A stretch of DNA of 64,000 bases from Spirochaetota bacterium (lineage in GTDB: Bacteria > Spirochaetota > Spirochaetia > Treponematales > UBA12059), in NCBI GenBank assembly GCA_026398615.1, contig JAPLSN010000024.1:61984-125983 (forward strand). The letters are read 5' to 3'. This document shows, one piece after another, positions 17,579 through 26,755 of this stretch. Positions within the stretch are counted from its first letter, which is position 1. Each line of letters starts with the position of its first letter. The notes beneath the pieces are model-generated. The model had not been told where the DNA came from and made no database searches. It saw only the letters and a list, made by a program, of their open reading frames with translations. The position numbers and the translations under genes were made by a program.

Positions 17579-18747
17579 AGACCTTCGACGTCGTCATCGT
17601 CGGCGCCGGCTCGGTCGGCGTCCCGCTCGCGTACTGCCTGGCCCGGAAAGGCATCCGGACGGCCTGTGTGGAGAGCGAAGCCTCCTGGGGCCGGGGCCAG
17701 AACCGCGCCGCCATCGGCGGGGTGCGCGCCACGCACTCCGATCCCGGCAAGATCCGCATCTGCAACGAATCCATCGCCATCATGAGCCGTTTCCGCGAGG
17801 AGCACGGCATCGACATCGAGTGGCGCTCCGGCGGCTATCTCTTCCTTGCCTACGACGAAGCGCGCGAGAAGGCTTTCAGGGAACTGCTCGTCGTCCAGAA
17901 GGCGGCGGGCCTGGGCATCGACTGGATACCCGCGGACCGCGTCCTCGAGCTGGCGCCCGGACTGAAGCGCGAGGGCTTGAGGGGCGGCACCTTCAGTCCC
18001 GGCGACGGCTACGCCTCGCCCCTCATGACATCCACCGCCTTCCACAAGCTGGCCCTCGAGGCAGGTGCGGAATTCTCCTTCGGCGAGACGGTCACGGGCT
18101 TCGACATGGAAGGCGGCCGCATGACGCGCATGCGTACCGACCGTGAAACCTGGTCGGCCGGGCTCTTCGTGAACGCCGCGGGAGCGAGCGCGGCGGAACT
18201 TTCGAGCCTCGTCGGCATGGAAATCCCGGTGCACCCGGACTGCCACGAGGGAGGGGTCTCCGAGCCCGTGGAACGGTTCATGGAGCCGATGCTCGTGGAC
18301 ATCATCCCGGACGACGAATCCGGCAACTATTACTTCTACCAGGCGAACACGGGCCAAGTCGTCTTCTGCATCACCCCGAAACCCCAGGTCTGGGGTACCG
18401 ACATGGACAACAGCTCGGGTTTCCTGCCTCTGGTCGTCCGCCGCATGCTCGAGATCTATCCCCGGCTGCGGAACCTCCGGGTGCGCAGGACCTGGCGCGG
18501 CATGTACCCCATGACCCCCGACGGGCTCCCGGTCATCGGGTACTGCAGGGAAGCGGAGAACATGCTCCTCCTCGCCGGGATGTGCGGCCAGGGTTTCATG
18601 ATCGGCCCCGGGCTCGGATCGATCATGGCGGAGGTGATCGCGGACGGCGCGACCGGGGCCGCGGCGTCCGCTTCGGGTGAATACGGCTTCATCTTCGACG
18701 AGTTCACGCCCTACCGGAAATTCGAGGGCATGGAAATGCTGAAGTAG
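17575..18747 (+). CDS. FAD-dependent oxidoreductase (DadA/sarcosine oxidase beta/GlpA-like)
   Basis: FDVVIVGAGSVGVPLAYCLARKGIRTACVE...RRTWRGMYPMTPDGLPVIGYC...GMCGQGFMIGPGLG; overlaps the preceding gene. Confidence 0.85.
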   Translation: MKTFDVVIVGAGSVGVPLAYCLARKGIRTACVESEASWGRGQNRAAIGGVRATHSDPGKIRICNESIAIMSRFREEHGIDIEWRSGGYLFLAYDEAREKAFRELLVVQKAAGLGIDWIPADRVLELAPGLKREGLRGGTFSPGDGYASPLMTSTAFHKLALEAGAEFSFGETVTGFDMEGGRMTRMRTDRETWSAGLFVNAAGASAAELSSLVGMEIPVHPDCHEGGVSEPVERFMEPMLVDIIPDDESGNYYFYQANTGQVVFCITPKPQVWGTDMDNSSGFLPLVVRRMLEIYPRLRNLRVRRTWRGMYPMTPDGLPVIGYCREAENMLLLAGMCGQGFMIGPGLGSIMAEVIADGATGAAASASGEYGFIFDEFTPYRKFEGMEMLK

Positions 18748-18756
18748 GACCCCCTG

Positions 18757-19593
18757 ATGACGATACCCGCCGGAATCATCGCGATCGCCCATCGCGGCTT
18801 CAGGAGCATCGCGCCCGAGAACACGCTTGCCGCCGCCGAAGCCGGTTTCGCCTGCGGTGCGGACGCATGGGAGCTGGACGTGGCCGCGACGAGCGACGGC
18901 GAACTCGTGGTGATCCACGACGATACCCTTCGCCGTACCACGAATGCCGCGGCCGCCTTTCCCGCGCGCGAGCCGTGGACCGTCCACGATTTCACGCTCG
19001 CGGAAATCGAAACCCTGGATGCCGGCAGCTGGTACGCCGGGTCCGACCCCTTCGGCCGCATCGCGTCGGGCGAAGCGGGGCCGTCCCTCCTAGCCGGCTA
19101 CCGTGGCGTGCGCGTCCCCACCCTGCGCGGATGCCTCGGGTTCACGAAGTCGAAAGGCTGGCTCGTGAACGTGGAGATCAAGGACGCGTCGGGGTGGCCC
19201 TGCCACGCATGGATCGTCGAGCGGACGGTGGAGCTTGTCCGTGAACTCGGTATGGTCGACTCGGTCATCGTCTCGTCCTTCAACCACGACTACATCCGCA
19301 GGGTCAAGCTCGCGGAGCCGCGCCTCGATACCGGCGCCCTCGTGGATAAAGTCGCGCCCTCCGATCCGGTGGCGCTGCTCCGAGAAACGGGAGCCCGCTC
19401 GTACAATCCCGGCAGGGAAATTCTCACCGAGGCGACCGTCGTCGCGCTCCGGGCCGGGGGCTTTGACATTTTCCCCTGGACCGTCAACTCGGAAGCGGAC
19501 ATGCGGCGGCTCCTGGACTGGGGTGTCACGGGCATCATCACCGACTTCCCGGACCGCCTCCTCAAGGTACTCGATCGAAGATCCCGGTACTGA
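18757..19593 (+). CDS. glpQ: Glycerophosphodiester phosphodiesterase
   Basis: IAIAHRGFRSIAPENTLAAAEAGFACGADAWELDVAATSDGELVVIHDDTLRRTT...INVEIK-like LVNVEIKD. Confidence 0.9.
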   Translation: MTIPAGIIAIAHRGFRSIAPENTLAAAEAGFACGADAWELDVAATSDGELVVIHDDTLRRTTNAAAAFPAREPWTVHDFTLAEIETLDAGSWYAGSDPFGRIASGEAGPSLLAGYRGVRVPTLRGCLGFTKSKGWLVNVEIKDASGWPCHAWIVERTVELVRELGMVDSVIVSSFNHDYIRRVKLAEPRLDTGALVDKVAPSDPVALLRETGARSYNPGREILTEATVVALRAGGFDIFPWTVNSEADMRRLLDWGVTGIITDFPDRLLKVLDRRSRY

Positions 19594-19608
19594 TCCTTAC
19601 TACAGCGA

Positions 19609-19670
19609 GAAAACATGAACCATCCGTTTTTCGCTCCCGCGAAGGGTGATCATTGAGGATTCATGTTTCC
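19609..19670. repeat. Palindromic intergenic element, copy 1
   Basis: gaaaacatgaaccatccgtttttcgctcccgcgaagggtgatcattgaggattcatgtttcc; matches copies at 24042 and 54312. Confidence 0.8.
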
Positions 19671-19770
19671 TTTCCATTGAATTGACCAGAAAGTCCCGCC
19701 CTCGGGCGAGAAAAAGCATCGACTGGCAAAAACAATTTGCACAATCAGGAAGACGGGACTACACTGACGG

Positions 19771-21117
19771 ATGCGGCTCCACGACGGGCCGCGGATCCAG
19801 GAGGCTACAATGAAACGTTTCTTCATGACTGCATTCACACTTGTCTTGATCGCGACGGCGGTTTTCGCCGAACCGGTCAGCGTGGATTTCTGGCATGCCA
19901 TGACCGGCAAGAACGGCGAGATTGTGCAGGCCGTCTGCGACAAGTTCAACGCCAGCCAGACCGACTACAAGATCGTGCCCGTCTTCAAGGGTTCGTACAG
20001 CGACACCATGAACGCCGGCATCGCGGCTTTCCGCGCCGGCCAGGCCCCCGGCATCATCCAGGTCTACGAAGTGGGCACCGCCACGATGATGGCCGCCAAG
20101 GGCGCGATCAAGCCGGTCTACCAGCTGATGGCCGAGAACAAGGCCAAGTTCGATCCCAAGGCGTACATCCCGACGATCACGAGCTACTACTCGACGTCCA
20201 AGGGCGAAATGCTCTCCATGCCCTTCAACAGCTCGACGGCGGTCATGTATTACAACAAGGAAGCGTTCAAGAAGGCCGGGCTCGATCCCGAAAAGCCGCC
20301 GGTCACCTGGCCCGAGTTCTTCGATTACGCGAAGAAGCTCAAGGCCTCCGGCATGGAAGGCGGATTCACCACCAACTGGATCTCCTGGATCCAGCTCGAA
20401 AACTTCTCCGCCTGGCACAACCAGTCCTTCGGCACCAAGTCCAATGGCTTCGACGGACTCGATACCAAGCTGGTCTTCAACACCCCCCTTACGCTCAAGC
20501 ATTTCCAGACCATCTATGACCTCTCGAAAGACAAGACCTTCATCTACGGCGGCCGCGAGAACAAGGCCAACCCGCTCTTCAGCTCCGGCCAGGTCGGCAT
20601 GCACTTCGAATCGATCGGCGGTTACGGCAGCATGAAGGCCACGTGCAAGTTCGAGTTCGGCGTCGCCCGCCTCCCTTACTACGCCGACGTCAAGGGAGCC
20701 CCGCAGAACTCCATCATCGGCGGAGCTTCGCTCTGGGTCTTCAACGGCAAGGGCAAACCCGAGTACAAGGCGATCTCCGAGTTCTTCGCCTTCATCTCGC
20801 AGCCCGAAATCCAGGCTTTCTGGCACCAGAACACGGGCTACCTCCCCATCACGAAGGCCGCCTACGAACTGACCAAGTCCCAGGGCTTCTATGTGGCCAA
20901 CCCCGGGATGGAAGTCGCGATCAACCAGCTCCTCAACAAGGCCCCGACCGGAAACTCGATGGGCATCCGCTTCGGCAACTTCAACATCATCCGCGAGATC
21001 GAGGACCAGACCTGGGAAGACATCCTGGCCGGCAAGATCTCCGTGAAGGACGGCCTCGACAAGATGGTCAAGGACGGCAACGAGAAGCTGCGCGAATTCG
21101 AACGCCTCTACAAGTAA
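19771..21117 (+). CDS. ugpB: sn-glycerol-3-phosphate ABC transporter substrate-binding protein
   Basis: VSVDFWHAMTGKNGEIVQAVCDKFNASQTDYKIVPVFKGSYSDTMNAGIAAFRAGQAPGIIQVYEVGTATMMAAKGAIKPV, UgpB-like; start probably at the ATG at 19810. Confidence 0.9.
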   Translation: MRLHDGPRIQEATMKRFFMTAFTLVLIATAVFAEPVSVDFWHAMTGKNGEIVQAVCDKFNASQTDYKIVPVFKGSYSDTMNAGIAAFRAGQAPGIIQVYEVGTATMMAAKGAIKPVYQLMAENKAKFDPKAYIPTITSYYSTSKGEMLSMPFNSSTAVMYYNKEAFKKAGLDPEKPPVTWPEFFDYAKKLKASGMEGGFTTNWISWIQLENFSAWHNQSFGTKSNGFDGLDTKLVFNTPLTLKHFQTIYDLSKDKTFIYGGRENKANPLFSSGQVGMHFESIGGYGSMKATCKFEFGVARLPYYADVKGAPQNSIIGGASLWVFNGKGKPEYKAISEFFAFISQPEIQAFWHQNTGYLPITKAAYELTKSQGFYVANPGMEVAINQLLNKAPTGNSMGIRFGNFNIIREIEDQTWEDILAGKISVKDGLDKMVKDGNEKLREFERLYK

Positions 21118-21125
21118 CGGTCCGC

Positions 21126-21157
21126 ATGGCCTGCTGCCAGCAAAGGTAGCAGGCCAT
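21126..21157. terminator. Stem-loop between ugpB and ugpA
   Basis: ATGGCCTGCT-N12-AGCAGGCCAT. Confidence 0.55.
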
Positions 21158-21289
21158 GGTTCACCAGGAAGGGCACGAAGGGAAGAAAAAGGGCACGTAA
21201 GGAAGCGAACAGGATTGAGGGAAAAGAAGATGACAACAGTGTGAGCCAGCGCACTTGTCATCCATTCCAATCATTTCCCTTTCTCCATC

Positions 21290-21335
21290 TTCCCTTCGCG
21301 CCCTTCGTTTCCTCCGTGTGCTTCGTGGTTCTTCC
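21290..21335. repeat. ACCACGAAG-type short repeat (reverse orientation)
   Basis: ttcccttcgcgcccttcgtttcctccgtgtgcttcgtggttcttcc. Confidence 0.6.
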
Positions 21336-21373
21336 TGCCCTGAAGCAATCATCCCATTCCGGAGACAGTGTCG

Positions 21374-22258
21374 ATGACGAAACAGTACGAATTCCCGAGC
21401 AAGGGCCTGCCCTATCTCCTGGTCCTCCCGCAGATGGCGGTCGTCTTCGTCTTCTTCTTCTGGCCGGCCGCGCAGGCAGTCTACCAGTCCTTCTTCGTGC
21501 AGGACCCCTTCGGCTTTTCACTCATCTTCGTCGGCTTCGAAAACTACACCAAGCTCTTCGCGGACCCCGCGTACTGGGATTCCTTCGGCGTCTCCACGGT
21601 CTTCGCGCTCTCCGTCGCATTTTCCTCCATGTTCATCGCGCTCTTCCTCGCGGTGCAGGCGAACAGGAAGATGCGCTTCTCGTCCTTCTACAAGACCATG
21701 CTCATCTGGCCGTACGCGGTCGCCACCATGGTCGCGGGCGTGCTCTGGCTCTTCATGTTCAACCCGAACGTCGGCGTCATCGCGTGGTTCCTCGCGAAAG
21801 TCCTCGGGATCAAATGGAACCACCTGCTCGATTCGGGACAGGCCCTGCTGCTCGTGTCCATCGCCGCGTCGTGGAAGCAGATAGCCTACAATTTCGTCTT
21901 CTTCCTCGCCGGGCTCCAGGCCGTGCCCGCCACGCTCGTCGAGGCGGCCGCCATCGACGGAGCCGGCCCCGGCAAGCGCTTCTGGGCCATCATCTTCCCC
22001 CTCCTCTCGCCGACGACCTTCTACCTGCTGGTCATGAACCTCGTCTACGGCTTCTTCGAAACCTTCCCGATCATCCACCAGGTGACGGCGGGCGGCCCGG
22101 GCACGTCGACGAACGTGCTCGTCTACAAGGTATGGAGGGATGGCGTCATCAACCTCGACCTCGGGAGCTCGGCCGCGCAGTCGGTCGTTCTCATGATACT
22201 CGTCATCGGGCTCACCGTGGTCCAGTTCCGCTTCATCGAGCGGAAAGTCAACTACTAG
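21374..22258 (+). CDS. ugpA: sn-glycerol-3-phosphate ABC transporter permease
   Basis: MTKQYEFPSKGLPYLLVLPQMAVVFVFFFWPAAQAVYQSFFVQDPFG...EAAAIDGAGPGKRFWAIIFPLLSPTTFYL. Confidence 0.9.
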   Translation: MTKQYEFPSKGLPYLLVLPQMAVVFVFFFWPAAQAVYQSFFVQDPFGFSLIFVGFENYTKLFADPAYWDSFGVSTVFALSVAFSSMFIALFLAVQANRKMRFSSFYKTMLIWPYAVATMVAGVLWLFMFNPNVGVIAWFLAKVLGIKWNHLLDSGQALLLVSIAASWKQIAYNFVFFLAGLQAVPATLVEAAAIDGAGPGKRFWAIIFPLLSPTTFYLLVMNLVYGFFETFPIIHQVTAGGPGTSTNVLVYKVWRDGVINLDLGSSAAQSVVLMILVIGLTVVQFRFIERKVNY

Positions 22259-22267
22259 GAGACCGCC

Positions 22268-23113
22268 GTGACCGAACACTCGAAAATGCGGCGCTTCCTG
22301 CCGCACCTGTTCCTCGGCCTGGCGATGGTCGTGATCATCTTCCCGATCTGGCTGGTATTCGTCGCGTCGACGCGCACCAGCGCCGAGATCCTCTCCGCAC
22401 CGATGCCTGTCGTGCCGGGAAGCCACATCATAGAGAACTACGGGCGGGCCTTCTTCGAAGGGGCGAAGAACCTCGGCGCGTCGGCTTTCACGATGATGAA
22501 GAATTCCTTCATCATGGCCATGGGGATCGCCGTGGGCAAGATCGTGGTATCGCTCCTCGCCGCCTTCGCCATCGTCTTCTTCGACTTCCGCTTGCGCAAG
22601 TTCTGCTTCTGGGCCATCTTCATCACCCTGATGCTGCCGGTCGAGGTGCGCATCATGCCGACCTACAAGGTCATCTCCGACCTGGGCATGCTGAACTCGT
22701 ACTGGGGCCTCATCCTCCCGATGATCGTGTCGGCCACGGCCGTCTTCCTGTTCCGGCAGTTCTTCATGTCGGTCCCCAGGGAGATCGCCGAAGCCTCGCA
22801 GATAGACGGCGCCAGCCCCATGGCCTTCTTCGCCGAGATACTCGTCCCCATGACAAGGACTCCCATCGCGGCCATGTTCGTCATCCAGTTCATCTACGGC
22901 TGGAACCAGTACCTCTGGCCGCTGCTCATCACGACGAAGGAGAAGTACTACACGCTGCTTATCGGCATCAACCGCATGCTGTCCGGCGCCGACGTGCAGA
23001 TCGAGTGGCAGATCGTCATGGCGACCGTCCTCCTCGCCATGATCCCGCCGGTCATCGTCGTCGCGGTCATGCAGAAGCAGTTCGTGACGGGCATGACAGA
23101 CACGGAGAAGTAA
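22268..23113 (+). CDS. ugpE: sn-glycerol-3-phosphate ABC transporter permease
   Basis: Multi-TM with EAA loop EIAEASQIDGASPMAFFAEILVPMTRTPIAAMFVIQFIYGWNQYLWPLLITT. Confidence 0.9.
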   Translation: MTEHSKMRRFLPHLFLGLAMVVIIFPIWLVFVASTRTSAEILSAPMPVVPGSHIIENYGRAFFEGAKNLGASAFTMMKNSFIMAMGIAVGKIVVSLLAAFAIVFFDFRLRKFCFWAIFITLMLPVEVRIMPTYKVISDLGMLNSYWGLILPMIVSATAVFLFRQFFMSVPREIAEASQIDGASPMAFFAEILVPMTRTPIAAMFVIQFIYGWNQYLWPLLITTKEKYYTLLIGINRMLSGADVQIEWQIVMATVLLAMIPPVIVVAVMQKQFVTGMTDTEK

Positions 23114-23234
23114 GCCTTGTTTCAGGAATGAGCGCGGCGATGGGGCGGGCCAGGGAACGTCCGGTACGGTCCATGGGCACGCCCTTCGCCGCTCTCGACT
23201 TTACGGGCATCGATTTTCCTGCTACGCTTGACCC

Positions 23235-24029
23235 ATGGATTCCCGCATCGTGAACGAGAAGGCAGCCATGTACAAGGATCGAAGCGTGAGGCTGACGCCG
23301 GCGCTCTTCGACCAGCTCCGCATCGACAAGAAAAGCATCCAGCTCAAGGTGGATGAGTTCTTCATCGCGTGCATCCCTTTCGAGCTTTCCCTCGCCAAGG
23401 CCAGTCTGCTCGCCTTTCTCAGCGAGCAGGAAACCGTGTTTTTCGAAAAATACGTGGGAAAGAACCAGAAGCTCTCGATCACCTGGAATCCGCCGTACGG
23501 TACCAGGAGCGAAACCTTTTTCCTCGTCAGCCGCGTGCTATGCTTCCGGAAACCCGACCCGGCTTCCCCCTACTGCTTCATCGATGTCGAATTCGTGTCA
23601 TCACCGCACGCGTTGAAGGAAATGCTCGTCACATACTTCACCGAGCTGGACGAGGCGGAGCGCTTTTTCAAGGAGGCCGCCGATACGCCGCTCTCGGCGG
23701 AGCAGGTCCTCGCAGCCTTCGGAAGCGCGCACCTGACCCTGATCAGGGACGGCTGCGTCGCCGAGCGCCTGAAGATCGCCCGCTGTTCGCCCCGGAAAAT
23801 CCGCGCCTTCGGGGAATTCGAGGGAACCCTGCCCGCCCCCGGCGACATTCTGGACTTGGAACCTTTCGAAGGGGAAGGCGCCTGCCTCATCAGGGGGAAG
23901 TGCGACGCATTCGTGCCGTATGCGGAAGCGCAGGGTTTCGCATGGCTCGACCTGACCTTGGAGTTCCTTCCCTGCTCCAGCTCGCGGATACGGCGGGCGG
24001 TGGTGGGCAACAGGCATGCACCGTACTGA
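23235..24029 (+). CDS. Uncharacterised protein, possibly PilZ-like
   Basis: 264 aa ORF ...YKDRSVRLTPALFDQLRIDKKSIQLKVDEFFIACIPFELSLAKASLLAFLSEQE...; family assignment uncertain. Confidence 0.6.
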   Translation: MDSRIVNEKAAMYKDRSVRLTPALFDQLRIDKKSIQLKVDEFFIACIPFELSLAKASLLAFLSEQETVFFEKYVGKNQKLSITWNPPYGTRSETFFLVSRVLCFRKPDPASPYCFIDVEFVSSPHALKEMLVTYFTELDEAERFFKEAADTPLSAEQVLAAFGSAHLTLIRDGCVAERLKIARCSPRKIRAFGEFEGTLPAPGDILDLEPFEGEGACLIRGKCDAFVPYAEAQGFAWLDLTLEFLPCSSSRIRRAVVGNRHAPY

Positions 24030-24041
24030 TCATTCAATGGA

Positions 24042-24107
24042 AAGGAAACATGAATCGTCAATAATTACCCCTCGCGGGAGCGAAAGATGGATGATTCATG
24101 TTTCCTT
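24042..24107. repeat. Palindromic intergenic element, copy 2
   Basis: aaggaaacatgaatcgtcaataattacccctcgcgggagcgaaagatggatgattcatgtttcctt. Confidence 0.8.
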
Positions 24108-24149
24108 GCTTCAGGATGGATCAGCAAGCAGCGAAAGGAGAATGACGGC

Positions 24150-25331
24150 ATGACGAAAAATTTCCGGATCACGGCCTTCTTGCTGTCGGCCGTACTGTTC
24201 TCGGTCCTGCCCGCCGTCCCGGCCGCCGCGCAGGCCAAGCCGGCCGTCGCCTTCGTGGGCGTTTCCAACGCCGGCGGAGACCCGCGCTACGACTACCTGT
24301 CGGGGATCCTGCTCGGGATCGTCTCGTTCGACCTGTCGTCGGAAGTGGTGCTCGTGGACAGGCGCAACCTGGAATCGGTGATTTCCGAACAGGAGCTGTC
24401 GCTCACCGGGATCGCGGCGGACGGGGCGGCTGCCAGCAAGATCGGGAAGCTCCTGAACGCTGACTGGATCCTCACCGGCGACTTCGTCGCGCTCGGCACG
24501 GAGGTGCTGTTCACGCTCACGCTGGTGGACGTGGCCACGTCCCGTGCATCGGTGTTCCGCGACCGCGGCTCGGACGAGAACGTGGCGCATCGCGCGGCGG
24601 AGCAGCTTGTCCTGAAGCTCACCGGCAGGACGGTGAAATTCTCCGACGCCGCAGCGAGGCGTTCGATACTGTCGATGCGTGACGAAACTCCCGGCAGCAT
24701 TGCCCTGTTTTCCCCGATCATCGACGCGGAGATCCACGTGGATGGCGAGTTCACCGGATATACCACGGGGGACGCGAAGAAGCCGTTCGAAATAGCGGGG
24801 TTGAGGCCCGGCAAGCATCGGGTCCGCGTCCACATTTCCCGGGAATTCGGCGTCCTCAAGCTGCCCGAAATCACTTTCAGCGATTGGGATGTCGAGGTGG
24901 ACATCCAGGGCGGCAAGCGTGTCACGCTCAGGGACGAAACCCGGCACTTCAGTGAACAGCTCTGGCGCGTCATCGAGCTGGCCAACGTCGACCTCAAGGC
25001 GCCCTTCACGGATATCGAAGGCCTGCGGCTGACCAGGGAAATCGGCTATGTCGACCGGGGCGGCATCAAGGTACCGGTCTTGATCGAGCTGACGTCGATG
25101 AACACCGTGACCGGCCTCCGCCTCGAGCTGACCCTCAAGGTCGGAGGCGAGACGAAAGCGGCGAAGCTGGATTGCCCGCCTGAGGCGGGACGGCTGGAAC
25201 GCGCGGCGACCCTGGCGGCGGGGAATGTCTCGGTGGAGCTGAAGCTCTATTGCGAGGGGGACCTCAAGCGCTGGCGCGTCACCTTGGACGCGATCCGCAC
25301 GGACGTATCCATGGACGAGTGGAAGAAGTAG
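24150..25331 (+). CDS. Exported CsgG/PEGA-type protein
   Basis: AAGGAG RBS; signal peptide; KPAVAFVGVSNAGGDPRYDYLSGILLGIVSFDLSSEVVLVDRRNLESVISEQELSLTGIA...; PEGA-like SIALFSPIIDAEIHVDGEFTGYT. Confidence 0.75.
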   Translation: MTKNFRITAFLLSAVLFSVLPAVPAAAQAKPAVAFVGVSNAGGDPRYDYLSGILLGIVSFDLSSEVVLVDRRNLESVISEQELSLTGIAADGAAASKIGKLLNADWILTGDFVALGTEVLFTLTLVDVATSRASVFRDRGSDENVAHRAAEQLVLKLTGRTVKFSDAAARRSILSMRDETPGSIALFSPIIDAEIHVDGEFTGYTTGDAKKPFEIAGLRPGKHRVRVHISREFGVLKLPEITFSDWDVEVDIQGGKRVTLRDETRHFSEQLWRVIELANVDLKAPFTDIEGLRLTREIGYVDRGGIKVPVLIELTSMNTVTGLRLELTLKVGGETKAAKLDCPPEAGRLERAATLAAGNVSVELKLYCEGDLKRWRVTLDAIRTDVSMDEWKK

Positions 25332-25434
25332 GGGGAGTCGGCCGCTCGCGGCGGCGTCAGGAGAGACAGCCCCGGTAACGGTTCACGTCGAGCGCGTCCA
25401 GCCGCTTTCCGTGCGTCTCGAGCCGCCTTCAGAC

Positions 25435-25656
25435 GAAGCAGGTACGGACGCAGTCGAGCATGGCACCCCGCCACGGGAAACGCGGCCCGTCGGTGATCCT
25501 GAGCGCGGGGGTCGAACCAGCGCCATTCATGGCCAGCTGGCGAAGCGTCACAGCCCCGTAAAAGATCCCCGCCATACCCGACGCCCGCACGAAGCCCCCT
25601 TTCCGGTCAGTTCAAGGATGTAATCTTCGGGACCGGTCAGCTCTGTCCCCGGCTCT
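25435..25656 (-). pseudogene. Remnant of a GH20 beta-N-acetylhexosaminidase
   Basis: GPEDYILELTGKG / GFVRASGMAGIFYGAVTLRQLAMNGAGSTPALRITDGPRFPWRGAMLDCVRTCF* in adjacent frames. Confidence 0.7.
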
Positions 25657-25814
25657 GCCGGCGGGGTGGGGGGGGGGGGGATATCCCTCGGAATGCCTTG
25701 CCACGGAGTATGCACCTGCCTCGCCCGCTCCACCGGCAGGGAATGTCCGCCTGCATCGCAGTATCTCATTTCATGGTGAATCATCGTCGGCGCCTCCTTG
25801 CGCGATGTCCGTCG

Positions 25815-26219
25815 TCAGGAATTCGCGTTCGCCAACCGTTTCAGCAGCGACATCGCCTCCGCCGCCTTCCCTGCCTGGATGAATACATGATCGTGATAGT
25901 ACCCGGCCACGACATTGGCGCTGATCCCCGCCTTCGCCAGCCTGGTCGAAACCGCGGCGGTCAATCCGACCGCGTCGAGGCTCGAGTGGACGTTCAACGT
26001 GATACGCCTGAACGCGGCATGCACGGGAAAACCAGCTCGTTCCGCCTTTCCTTTTTCCAGGATCAGCGTGAAGGCTTCCCGTTCCGAAATTACCGCCCAT
26101 GGCTCGAGCTCGGCAATCCCGGCGAAGGATCCGGTCGTGAAGCAAAACACGAATTCATCATCCGCCAGCTCCGGATCCATTGAACCGAGCAGCACTTGAA
26201 GGTTCTTTTCGCCATCCAT
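25815..26219 (-). CDS. ACT domain-containing protein (DUF2241/CASTOR-type)
   Basis: ELEPWAVISEREAFTLILEKGKAERAGFPVHAAFRRITLNVHSSLDAVGLTAAVSTRLAKAGISANVVAGYYHDHVFIQ. Confidence 0.8.
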   Translation of the reverse strand: MDGEKNLQVLLGSMDPELADDEFVFCFTTGSFAGIAELEPWAVISEREAFTLILEKGKAERAGFPVHAAFRRITLNVHSSLDAVGLTAAVSTRLAKAGISANVVAGYYHDHVFIQAGKAAEAMSLLKRLANANS

Positions 26220-26755
26220 GTCAGCCTCCCCCGGTATCGTCATCCGGCATCGGGGCGGTAACTGCGCCCATCGGGATCATCGGAGACTCGAACGAGGGTG
26301 CTCGACCCGGGAAAGTGCCTTCAAGGAGTCAAGGCACCCCGAAGGACCGGTCCATTCCCGCAACGCCATCGGCTGGTTCATGATGACCATCGGCGCTTTC
26401 CGGGAAGAAATACGGCACTGCATCCTGTCGCGGAAGGATCATGCCCCGTTTTTTTCCAACACCCAGTGTAGGGGTTGATCCCCGGGATGTCAAAGTCCGA
26501 GCTTCCCGGGTTTTCACGGCCATCCCGCGGATGCACGGAAAGCGTGGAATCGGATGACGATCGGCGTCACAGCCCTTGAACGTCCCCGTGGAATCGCCTG
26601 ATGACCCGGTGTACACTTCCGAAAGCTTCGATCCGGATATCGTCCCGCGGTATCATGCGGATATTCGGATCGCACGAAATCCCTGGCCGCGGGAAAGGAA
26701 ATTCCCCGCCGGTCGAAACGAAACCGGATTCGTCGGGAAAACAGGAGGAGAGCGC

